Assembly: GCA_025642065.1 (NCBI GenBank)
Contig: JAODUP010000359.1
Location: 405,001-469,000, forward strand
DNA: 64,000 nucleotides
Direction: 5' to 3'
Origin: Paralvinella palmiformis
Lineage: Eukaryota > Annelida > Polychaeta > Terebellida > Alvinellidae
Positions 12,538 to 23,700 of the stretch are shown in pieces. Each line of letters starts with the position of its first letter. Position 1 is the first letter of the stretch. Below the pieces are notes generated by a model that saw only the letters and a program-made list of their open reading frames with translations, did not search any database and was not told the DNA's origin. Position numbers and translations under genes: made by a program.

Positions 12538-12899
12538 GTGGTAATAATACATCAACATTGATCGGGCAATAGAAATCTGCCCGCGAGCAACCAGTGATCA
12601 ATATGAGCAATAAATAAACATCTCGTATAATGTGCACTATATTAGCTTATCATTAATGTTGGCCTGCCGAGTCGAGGGGGGAGCGGCTATAACGCTAATG
12701 CCTCCACGCCGTATCGAGTATAATTGCATTTTTTGGTGTTTGTTCGTTCGTTTTTAGCAACTATTAATAACACAAAATTAATAAGAAAAAACGGAATCAC
12801 TAACAACACGCTAACTAATATATGTTTTTTTTTGTGTGGAAAAGTCTATGTACAACGGTTCATTATCGTTATGGGATGGAGGCGCCGAAGTGGCCCGAT
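12089..12899 (-). other. Probable 3' UTR of the LLTP gene
   Basis: It is non-coding, with (CAA)n and (ATT)n runs in minus orientation near 12290-12340 and 12480-12536. The assignment rests only on its position between the stop and the first poly(A) hexamer. Confidence 0.35.
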
Positions 12900-13046
12900 C
12901 TAACTCTGTCGTTCCTGTTCCAGTCTCCTCAGCCGTCGTTCTCTCATCGCCCTCTTCTTGGCGTTGAGTTGTTTCTTGGACTTCTTTACCTTGGACTTCC
13001 TCGCTTTCTTCGGGGATTTGGGAACGTCGACCTTCGGCTTGGATAC
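12900..13046 (-). CDS. LLTP exon 26: basic C-terminal tail and stop
   Basis: 48 codons plus TAG (12900-12902), residues 5096-5143. The tail is dominated by Lys and Arg (SPKKARKSKVKKSKKQLNAK, then RERRLRRLEQER). The acceptor is gcattgcacag. A tail this basic could bind polyanions or cell-surface proteoglycans, which is inference only. Confidence 0.85.
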   Translation of the reverse strand, partial: VSKPKVDVPKSPKKARKSKVKKSKKQLNAKKRAMRERRLRRLEQERQS

Positions 13047-16000
13047 CTGTGCAATGCAGCGATCAACATTGATAGCATTAGAGTGGCTCATCTCTAGCCA
13101 TGATTTGGTCAATCGTATGAAGATCGCCATTGTTAGGTGGCTGTATGCAACTAGTGTTTGGTTTATCATGTCGGAGTGGTAGTATTTTATTAGCTTTTAT
13201 AATTTAGGATATTTACCTCTGGCACTTCAAAGGATGGCGGTGGTAGAAGAATGTTGTCAAATCTGGGCATCATCTATAAAAAACAACAACAACAAATAAA
13301 CGTGAATACAAATTAATATTTCCGAGGCTTATATAAAGCCCGTCTTGAGCAATAATTGCAGGTTAATAGAACGAGGTAGCAGCGAGAGGCATTAGTGAAG
13401 ACTTACGTCGTATATAGGGTTAGGACGGACACAGTGTCGACAGTCGGCCTTGCCTGCTCCGACTTTGTCAGGTTTACAGTCACAGATCTGGCAGTCGGAC
13501 GGCTCAGCCTTGTCAGCGATCACGCGCACCAAGACGTCCAGGAATCTCTTCTGTACGAACGGCCTGCTGTTGATGTACTGCAGCGTGTTGAACACCGATC
13601 CGTCTGTCTCTTCGCTCAGGGCTACGCACAGATCTTTGGGCATTAAGATCTGGGAGCGGATCTCCGAGTCGCCAATCAGCTCCGTGGTGCCGGCGTCCTT
13701 GCGCGTATACACGGTCTCGCGGTCGACTCCTGTTGAGAGGAAGAACGTAGCATAGTGATTGATGTTCGAACGTCAGTCAAGTTTTGTCTATATGTTGTTT
13801 ATAGCGCTTAAAAGACAGGCACGGCCAAATGTACCATAAACTTACCAAATATGTATGCGGTGCCAGTGTTCTTGTTGCCTTTGAAGAGGAAGTTATACTG
13901 CATCAATACGTGGAAGTTGATATCTCTGAAGAGCAGGAGTTGTTGTAGTTCGGAGAACGTCGCTTGTCCTTGTCTGCACGGCGCGCATGGTAGCAACAGG
14001 ATGTTCTTGGATACGCCAACCCGGAATGGGAGGTTGGTGGCGTACTTCAGGGCAGCCATAGCGTCCTCCTTGTCGCCGGCTGTCGTGTGGAAATTCTCCA
14101 GACCAAGAAGGATCTTATCTCTAGTGGCAAACATCTGGCCATTCATGGTGTGGATGTGGACGTCAGACCTGATTCCTGGACCCCCGTAGCCGAGAATAGC
14201 GTATCGGTTGTTCGTAAGATGTTCGACTTTGAAAACTTTCTCCAGACTGTCCACCAGACTCTTCAGGTTGTCCACCATCATTTTATTGCACTCACTGTGG
14301 TGGATGACAAACACGATATCCGCAGAGCTGGGGACAGCATCGTCTCTGATTGTGACGTTCTGGCCTTCTGAAAACACGTTGCCGTCTTCCATCGTGCAGC
14401 GTACTATAACAAAATATAATCAAAGCATATATATTAATGAATAAATCTCATATCGTAAAAATATTCTTCCCTTACGATTTATCATGGAATTGTCATATTG
14501 ATTCATATCGTTTGTATATTGGTTTCTACTCACCGCACAAGCTTGGGATCTTGATGGGGATTTCAACGCGCTGGCATTCATTAACGTAGAAGGCAGCAAT
14601 ATTGCACGTGTCTTCGTCGGTTTCCATGCGATTGACGTCGGTCGGCATGTCGTTTAGACACATCTTCATGAACGGCTTCGGATCGACTATTTTGAAGCAT
14701 CGTCGGAATGGGGAGCTGTCGTCGACGAAGTATTTGGCACAGATGTCGTACCTGCGCGATTCGGGGACTACCTCGTTGCTGACATCGATCGCTGAATTGG
14801 TTGGCCTGCAGCGCGCACCGACCGACCAGGAAGCGGCAAACTGGCCAACATTCTGAAGGCGTTCCTTGTCGACGCTCGTGAAGTCATCGATCTGTTCGTT
14901 GTTGTAGGTGCCTAGCAGACCCCCGGTCTTGCTGTAGTACCAGCCGCTGACCTCTACGGTGCATCGGTCGTGGACCAGGTCGCAGGTCACCTTGACGCCG
15001 TTCTTGTTGCTGACGCTGATCTGGTTCTCCTCGCGTACGATGTTGACGCCGTCGACGTCGATGGGCATCTCTACGCGGGAGTTGTCCATCATGACGCTGC
15101 CGTCCGACGAGATCACGATAGTCTTGTCATTGCTCATCACGGTCAGCGATTTCCTTGCTGGACGACCCCTCGTTCGCTCGTAGTTGACGACGACGCTGAA
15201 TGTGCCGTCGATGAAGTCTCTGGCCAGAAGGTAGCTGCATTCGCCGGAGAATTCATAGAATCTTCTGTCGAACGTCATGTAGTGCTGGTTTCCACTGATG
15301 GTCGCGTGAGCTGAAATGTAATCGATGTATTTTATGGGAATGGTCGAATGGAACATGGCTCAGCTGTCATCGCGGAAAAAACGAAATTCGACATAAGCTA
15401 CTTACCACTGAATGGAGGAATCATGTCCTTGATGTTGCTGCTCGGTTTATAGTTGTAGTAGTAGTCCCAGAACGTCCAATCGCATCTAGGCATGTAGTTC
15501 TTGTAGATGTTTCGCGCCTGTCTCAGGTAGTTGCTCAGGTTGATGTCCACCTTAGGGATGCTGCGCAGGTCATCGAGTGGCAGAGGGACATAGAGAGAGA
15601 ACTCCACATCTCCGTCACCATAGGTAAAGCGGTCGCTGTCCATCTTCAGGTAGTTTTTCAGCCAGGCGATGGCGTTAGCCCGGATCGCCTTGAGACCGTT
15701 CTGTCGTATGTCGGCCATAATGCCATCAATTGTCTTCTTCAGCTCGAAGTATTTGCTAGCGACGTTGCTCTGTTGATGGGGGGGGGGTGGAAATGGGATC
15801 AATTCATACGTACTATATTAGGTTAGGAAATAGTACCACCCCATTATAAACATGGAAGTGTTATTGAATTGTCTCGAAAGATATGGGCAGCATATAAATA
15901 TAAGTGCATGTTTGTGTTAGTAGGTCAATATTTACCTCTTTGACCTGTTTCGTGATGTATGAAATGCCGGTCTGGACGTCATCGCGGTTCAGCAGTTGGT

Positions 16001-17670
16001 CGAATAGAGATGGAGCAGATCCGACTGTGGCAGCTGCATCACCCTGGACCTGTCTCCAGATATTCGTATTTTGAATGTTGGTAAGCAGACCTCTAATCGT
16101 TGGATGGCTACTGAAGCGATCTACCATATCTGTATCGTCAAAGAAGAGATGGTGACGGTGATATATTAAACGGTTCGACTGGTAGTTATTACCGTAAACA
16201 CTTCCGTCTAAGATTATGATATTCTAATTAGAGGCATAACAAAGCTGCAAACCTGTCGTATGCTTCTTGATTTTCTCCTTCAGATCGTCCCAGTTGGTCA
16301 CATCCCACCAATCCGACAGACGTCTGGCCATTTCTTGAGTGTAGCTCCAAGCCTGATCTCTCATTTCGTCCATTGAGCTCGTTCCTCGTGCCACGACTGC
16401 CTTAGCCTTGGTATAGTTCTCTGTCGCAGACTTCTTCATCCTTTCGTAGGCAGACCTAACATTAAAAACAGAAAGATACGCATTTACGCGATTATCTATG
16501 GCGATAATGAATAAGTGGCATTTCTTGCTTAGAAACGGAAAATCTGGCCTGCCGAGTGATAGAGTCAGGTTTTACTGCAGTGCAGTAGTCATTATTGATT
16601 AAGTCCAAATTAACTGAGCAATAAACTGTTTCCTAAAACACAAACAAAATCTTATGTGAAAAGTGTACTCTATTTATGCTATTCAACAAACCTGAAACAT
16701 TTTCTCGTGTGCGACACCCGTAACTTACCCCGTCCATTCCTTGGCATTCTGAACCCAGCTGTTGATGTCTTTCATGCGGAATTCGTTGTTGTTATACATC
16801 TGAACTGCGTCCGCTTTAATGTCGTGGTAGGTGGAGACGATGTCCTTCTTCAGTGAGACGAGAGCCCTGTAGAATGGCTTAGCATTTCTCTTCATGTAGT
16901 CGACTTTCACGTTGTACTCGTCCTTCACTTCGTCGACGAACTGGTCCCAGCTGGCCGCGTGTCGTCTTGAGATGGTGTTCGTTCGGGAGGCGGCCTTGAT
17001 CTCTCTGTACATCGCCGGTCGCCAGAATGTCCTGCCGCTTACCACACGCTCGGCGTCCTTCTGGAGCAGGAACAAAACCTCCTGGATCTTTTCGCCCGAC
17101 ACCATGCGATAGGCATCGACCATCAGCTCTTCCGGACTGGCCTTGGCGGTCAGTTGAAGGTAGTCGTCTGGAGGAATAAAGGAAAGAGTGGGGTACGCAA
17201 TTACCGATTATAATGCAGCGAGTGAGCGCGCAACTGTTAGCCGTGAAAAATTGCACCTGATTTCTATTTGATTATATTAAATGACGAGTGAGAACGGAGT
17301 GTCGTTCATCAGCCAGTATACTTACTGTTGTCGTAGTAGATTTTCAGATCGGCAGACTTGCTACTCGCTAAGGTCAGCTCACCGCGAAGTGTGTTGTGGT
17401 TACAGCGTGCCTCGCCCGTGTATCGGTAGATTCCGTTAGAGGCGGACGCCAGACGACCGGAGACGTGGAATGTGTCGATGGGGCTAACAATCTGAAAGAG
17501 ACAATAAGGTTTCTTTAATCGTCGGTCTGAGGTAATGTCTTGGCTGAAACTATTTCCAGCACCTTTCATTTATCCGCTTAAAGATTATATAGCGTGATGC
17601 AGATTTTGTACGTTATTAACAACATTATCTGTATTATCATTATTACCAAAATCGTCTTATAGATAGACGG

Positions 17671-17714
<44 letters not shown>

Positions 17715-20700
17715 TTGAGCGAGGAAGAGCGATCTTAATGATAGGCAAAGCCAAATGTGGTACGAATGGAATATTAGCTGGCTTCTGTGCATCATAAGAA
17801 CTAACCTCCATGTTCAGTTCCTTCCTCAATTTGTTTATTTCGGCTCGTAGAGCTGAGATCCTGTGCTGCCTCTCCCTGGCCATCATGTATTTGGTTTCCA
17901 GCGATAATTTGCTGATTTCGCTATTGTCTTCCGCGACGGCTGACATCTGCAAGTCCAGTCCGGAGTTGGGATGAGCCACTTCAAACCTGCTCGAGTACTT
18001 CTTAGCACCGGAAGTCGACTCGTCGGCCAGACGACCCGTCAACGTGAATGCCTGCCTGTTATATTGGAGTTCCATCTTGCCATCGTATGCGCCGTTATTT
18101 ACGGATCCTTCAGTCTTAATGCTGGCACCCTGTGAATGTCGAATCGATTGTAAGAACATGGAATCTACGTCGTGAGGAAAATGGTACCAACGAGGATCAT
18201 GTATCATAATATATTATTAAATAAGTCACTACTTTTTGTATTTGTTTCGAAAGAACGCCTATTAGTGAAATGTATTAATGTATGCATACCCGTCTGATAT
18301 CTGGATGTTCAACGGTGATCGTGTGCTCGAACTTTGAGTTGTCCATAATTAAGTCGCTCTTGATCGACATGCGTTTGCTGGTTTGCAGCGCCAACTCAGT
18401 GGTATACTGGCGGCCTGGCACAGAGACGTGATTCATCGTGGCCTCGCCCGAGATCCTGCTCGACTGGACGTTGAAACGGCCATCGACGATCGTCTGACTT
18501 CGCCGGGTGGTCTTGGTGCCTTCGAGCACATAGCTGAGCTTATTCGTCTCGTCGTTGCCCCACTGTAAATCGGTGTTGTGTTTGAGTCCCGTCCCGGTCA
18601 GTGCGTAGCCACTCTTCAGACCGACTGTACGGGTGGGCAGTACCACTTTCAGGCTCAGCTGGCGGTCGTCCGGCAGATTCTTCATGGCGAACTCTCCGCT
18701 GGCGGTGAATCTCTCCCAGTTGAAGTAGGCGTCGCCGTTGAACTGCTCGCCATCGCCGTGGAAGTTGATTCTGGTTTCCAGTGGCTGAGGCTGCCTGACC
18801 CTGATGTTGATGACCTTATCGCCGGATGTCGTGTAGTCGTAGTCGATGTCCACCGTCTTTTGACCGTTGTGCGTCACGGCCAGCATTCCGGTCTTCTGGC
18901 TCGGCTTCCTCGAATGCTTAGCCATCAGTTGGAAGTCGCGCAGCTTCGCCAACGTCGACGTGATGCCCACTGCGCCTTCGTAGTTGTCTTCGCCCCAGCT
19001 TGATGTGTGCTTGAAGTTCGAGTTCGCTTCGATCTTTTCCCGGTTATACTCGATGACAACCGAGCTGGCGTAGTCTCTGGGATCGCCTCGGTGACTGATC
19101 GTGTATTTTATTTCCGGAACTTTGTTGAGCGGTAGGTGGATGGTACCAGTTTGGGTCATATCGTTCAGGCCCCCGTTGTGCACAACGGAAAGACCGAACT
19201 GGTCGAATTCGGGATGTGGAGTCTGGATCTGTATGTCGCTGTTGAAGTTCCTCGCCGTACCTTGGTGATTCAGGCTGAAGGTGTATCTCTTTCCTGGATA
19301 TTCGAATGAAGCGGAACTGCTGATCCCGCTGTCGGTGTTGTGTTTTACGGCCATTTTGTACACCTCGTGACCAGGAACTGGAGTTTGAATTTCGGCATCG
19401 GTAGTGAACCGTCTCCAGTCACCGTTATGGTTCAGGGATCCGGAGATTCTATCATAGCCAGGAATTGACGTTATCACATGACCGCTGGTTCTGAAGTTCT
19501 TTGGTTCGCCAGCATATTTCATTCCTGCCCCAAATTGTTGGTAGTTTCGGAAGGGAGTTTGAAAATCAGATGATACTTCGAAATCGCGCAGGGTTCCTTT
19601 CTTTTCCAAAGTTGCTCCAAATTTCTCGTAGCCAGGCATGCTTGAGGTGGCTTCAACGGATGTGCGGAAGCCATTAAGGCTGCCAGAGTGATCCGCCTTC
19701 ACGCCAAATCTGTCATACCCTCTGAACGGGGTACGAACTTTGCCGGCCGCGTGCATGTTGGTTCCATCAAAACTGTAGTCAGCGTCGCCGGCAAATATCT
19801 TGTAACCTGGTACCGAAGTCGTCACAGATGCCGAACTCTTGAAGTTTCTAATGTTTCCGCTATGTTCGACGTTGAGCCCAAACTTGTTATACTTCGCAAT
19901 GGGGGTGTTGACTTCAGCCATGGTATTGAACTGATTCAGATCGCCACGATGAGTCAGCGTGCCAGAGAATCTTTCGTATCCCGGGATGGGGGTCGTTACT
20001 GCGCCACTGGTCTGGAAGTTGTCTCTGGTTCCAGCGTGTTCCATCGAGAGTTTGAAGTTTTCATAGCCACGGTACGGCGTCTGGAGGCTGGCATCGGCGA
20101 TCACTTTCCTACCAGTCTTCCTGTAATTTACTGCTCCAGATATGGCTTTGTCATCGTATGTTACCGATCCGACTGTGTTGAGAGTGTTGGTGTCATACTT
20201 GTGGTTAGCGGAAACTAAGACGTTGTGTAATTTTCTGAAAGGCAGATTCAGCTTACCAGTTGTTTGGAAATTGTTTAGACTACCTTCGTGGTTCAGTTCG
20301 CCTGAGCACGATTTGTAGTCTTTGAATGGCGTCTGCAGATCGAACGAAGACTTGAATTTCTTGCCATCTCCTTCGTGACCCAAGGCGACGTCAAAGTTGT
20401 TCAAATACCGGATGGTAGAGTCCATGTTAGCGCGGCCATCGATCTTATTTCCATCGATCTTAAACGAACTAGTTCCAGAGATCTTCTCGCCAGGGATCTT
20501 GATCTTCATGTTGTTGCTGAAGTCGGTCCGACAGCCCTTGTGGTTCACTTTCATACTGTACTCGTCGGGAACGTTGATTTTTGTATACAGCTTAAATATC
20601 TTGCCAAACCACCTGAGTTCACTTTGCCCGGTGTACTTCTTGTTATTCACCTTCACTGCTCCATTATTCTCAAAATTTCTCCAGTTCTTCCCACTGTGGC

Positions 20701-23700
20701 TGAATTTACCAATCACCTTCTCCAGTGGTTTGTAGGGTGTCTGCAGTTTGATGTCACCTGTAATCTTACTGCCTTCGATGGTGAATTTCAAATCGGAACT
20801 GGCCTCTTTGTTGCCATAACTGACTAGCATGTTGTTCTCGAATTTATCTGCTGGTCCGTTGTGGTTTATTTCAATAGACATCGGCTTCACCTTGCCAAAT
20901 GTTGTCTGAGCTGTTACTTTCATATGGAGAGTGTCGCCGCCAAGTTTGAATTCTGACGTCCCGCTTACGTTGTCATCACCGTAGCTTATTAAAGCGTTAC
21001 TGCTAAAATCTTTCGCCGGTCCCGCATGGTTCAGTTCCACGGATACGGGTTTCACGTTGCCGATATTGGTTCTCATCGATGATTCCAAGTGTAGGTTGTT
21101 TCCTCTCAAGCTGAAATCGTTATTCATGTTGATCTCATAGTTCCCGTACTTAAGTGCGGCCATGCACGTGAAGGCGTTGGCCGGACCCTTGTGTTCCATG
21201 CTGACCGAAATGGGCTTCATGCTGCAGAAGGAATTTTCCAGGTTCGCTTTAAGGGTCACGTCGTTGCCTCGAATGCTGAATTCGGAGCTGCCCGAGAGGC
21301 GCTTGTTGCCATATGAGATCATGCCGTTATTAGGTGAAACTCTTCCTCGGGCCGCTGTGGTATAATTCAATGGAGACTGGCTGCATGTCGTAGGTGGTGT
21401 CCAGGTTCGCCTTTGCCGTCATCGTGTTTCCTTGCAACAGGAACTGCGACTTGCCACTGATGCTGTTATCACCGACAATGATCTGAGCGCTGTTTTCGAA
21501 TTTCGTCACTGGACCGCTATGCGATGCCTCTAGGACGATGTTCCTCAGCGTTCTCACTGGCAGCTTGAGCTCAGCTTTGGCGTCCATCTTGTTGCCAGTC
21601 AGCGTAAACTGTACATTTCCCGACACCTGCTTGCCGTCGTATTCGGCCCGGGCATCGCTTGCGAAGTTCGGCAATCGGCCATTGTGGTTTACTTGGATTT
21701 CAAATTTCTTCGAGACGGCGTTCACCGTCGCCTTGCCGCCCAGATTATCGCCGTTCTGATTGAACGTGGAGCTTCCGCTGATTCGCTTCCCGTTCCAAGT
21801 GAGGACGCCATTGTTGTTAAAGTTGGTCCACATGCCGCTGTGTGAGATATCGGCGGACATCGTATTGGATGGCGCCGTTAAATGGCCGTTCAGACTAAGA
21901 TTGTTGCCTCGCCAGCGGAATTCACTTTTTCCGGTTGTTTGTTGTCCATTGTACGTAAACTTGGCATCGTTCTTGAAGTTGGTCGGCTTGCCGTTGTGGT
22001 TCACCTCGCCTGTAAACTCGAAATCTGGAGCTTGGACAGCGGCCTTTGCGTTGAGTGCATTCCCGTTAAAGCTGAACTGACTGTTACCGGTTGCCTGCTT
22101 GTTGTTGAACATGATGGCAGCATTGTTGTTGAAGTTTGTCAGCGGGCCGTTATGGCTGAGATCAACGGATGCTGACCGTATCAGCCTGTAGGGTGTATTT
22201 AGTGAAGCTTTCAGAACTACGTTGCTTCCAGAAAGACTAAATTCGCTGTCACCCCTGATACGTTTTCGGTTATATTGCACATTGAAGTTATTCTTGAAGT
22301 TGTCGAATGGGCCTTCGTGGGACGCAGCAAGAGCAAAACTAGTATCTGGCATATCTAAGCTACTTTCGGCTGTCATCGTATTGCCGTTCAATTTAAATTT
22401 CCCCCTGCCTTCGACTTTCTTGTCGCCATAAGCCATTGAGAAGTCGTTGTTAAAGTTGGTAAGCTTTCCCCGGTGATTGAATTCTGCCGACATTGTTCTG
22501 TATGGGCAGGAGTATTGCAATTTACCGTTCAGCCTGTTTCCAGTCTTACCAAACTGGGACTCGCCTCTGTAAGTGTCACCGTTATAATTGACTGTAAAGT
22601 CGTTGTGGAAATTTGTTGCTGGCCCGCTATGGTTCAAGTCGATTGCTAGCTTATGATTTGGCATGTTCATATTAGCTTTGGCTGCCAGAACATTGCCATT
22701 CAAGTTGAATTCACTTCCGGCAGTAGCTTGCTGATCTTTATACTTGAAGATTGCGTTATTTCTGAAGTTGTCGACTGGTCCATCGTGGTTGATTTCGCTG
22801 GACAGACTCGCCCATGGTGAGGCGAAATTCGCCTTGGCCATCAGGTTGTTTCCCCTCAGCCTCAGCTGGCTATCAGCACTGATGGTCTGCTCGTTATAGG
22901 TTAACAGTGCATTGTTGTTAAAGTCGGTTGCGCTTCCACTGTGGCTGAATGTCGCAGCCAGCGAGTGTTTGGGCATACTGAAGTCGGCTTTGCCGTTTAC
23001 TGTGGAGCCTTCAAGACTGAATCGGCTGGAAGCTGCGATCCGTTTGTTGTTATACGTCAGCACGCCGTCGTTGTTGAAGTTCTGTATCCGACCTTGGTGG
23101 TTGAACTCCAGGGTTAGGCTCTTAATGTCTGTGCTCGGCGACATCGCGGATGCCTTCAGAGCCATGTTATTGCCCGATAGCGTGAATTCGCTGTTTGCGC
23201 GGATTTCCTTGTTGTTCAGGCTCAGCAGGGCGCTGTTCTTGAAAGCGGTAGCCGGACCTTCGTGTTTGATTTCCACGCCCAACGACCTCACTTTGGCGTA
23301 TGGCGTCTTGATCGTGATCTTTCCATCGATGTTGGTGCCGCTCCGAAGGAAGTTGGTCTTACCGATGATCTTTTTGTTGTTGTATGCCAGGACGATCTTG
23401 TTGTTGAAATCGGACCACTGGCCAGCATGGACGAGGTTGAGGTTGACGCTGCTCACCTTCCTGAATGGCATTTGAAGTGCAAGGTTGCCGGTCACCGACG
23501 ATCGGCGAACTCGGAGCTCAGAACTGCCGGACAGCTGTTGGTTGCCCACGGTCAGCATACCATTGTTGTTGAAGTCTGTCAAATGGCCCTGGTGGCTCAG
23601 TTCCAGTGTAATCGTCTCATATCCCTCGGCAGGTGTCATCAGTTCGGCCTTCAAATTCAGGTTGTCGCCGTTTAGATTGAATTCGCACTTCTCCGACAGA

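Noticed and set aside
17578..17805. Extension of LLTP exon 16 to a stop at 17578
   Set aside because: It runs through a gttagt donor and a (GATA)n tract; the spliced phase to exon 17 is consistent with ending at 17806.
21330..21370. Two separate genes (a 1687-codon ORF and a 1031-codon ORF) abutting here
   Set aside because: The beta repeat continues across the junction within a single unit, differing by one base. There is no promoter, poly(A) signal or splice site.
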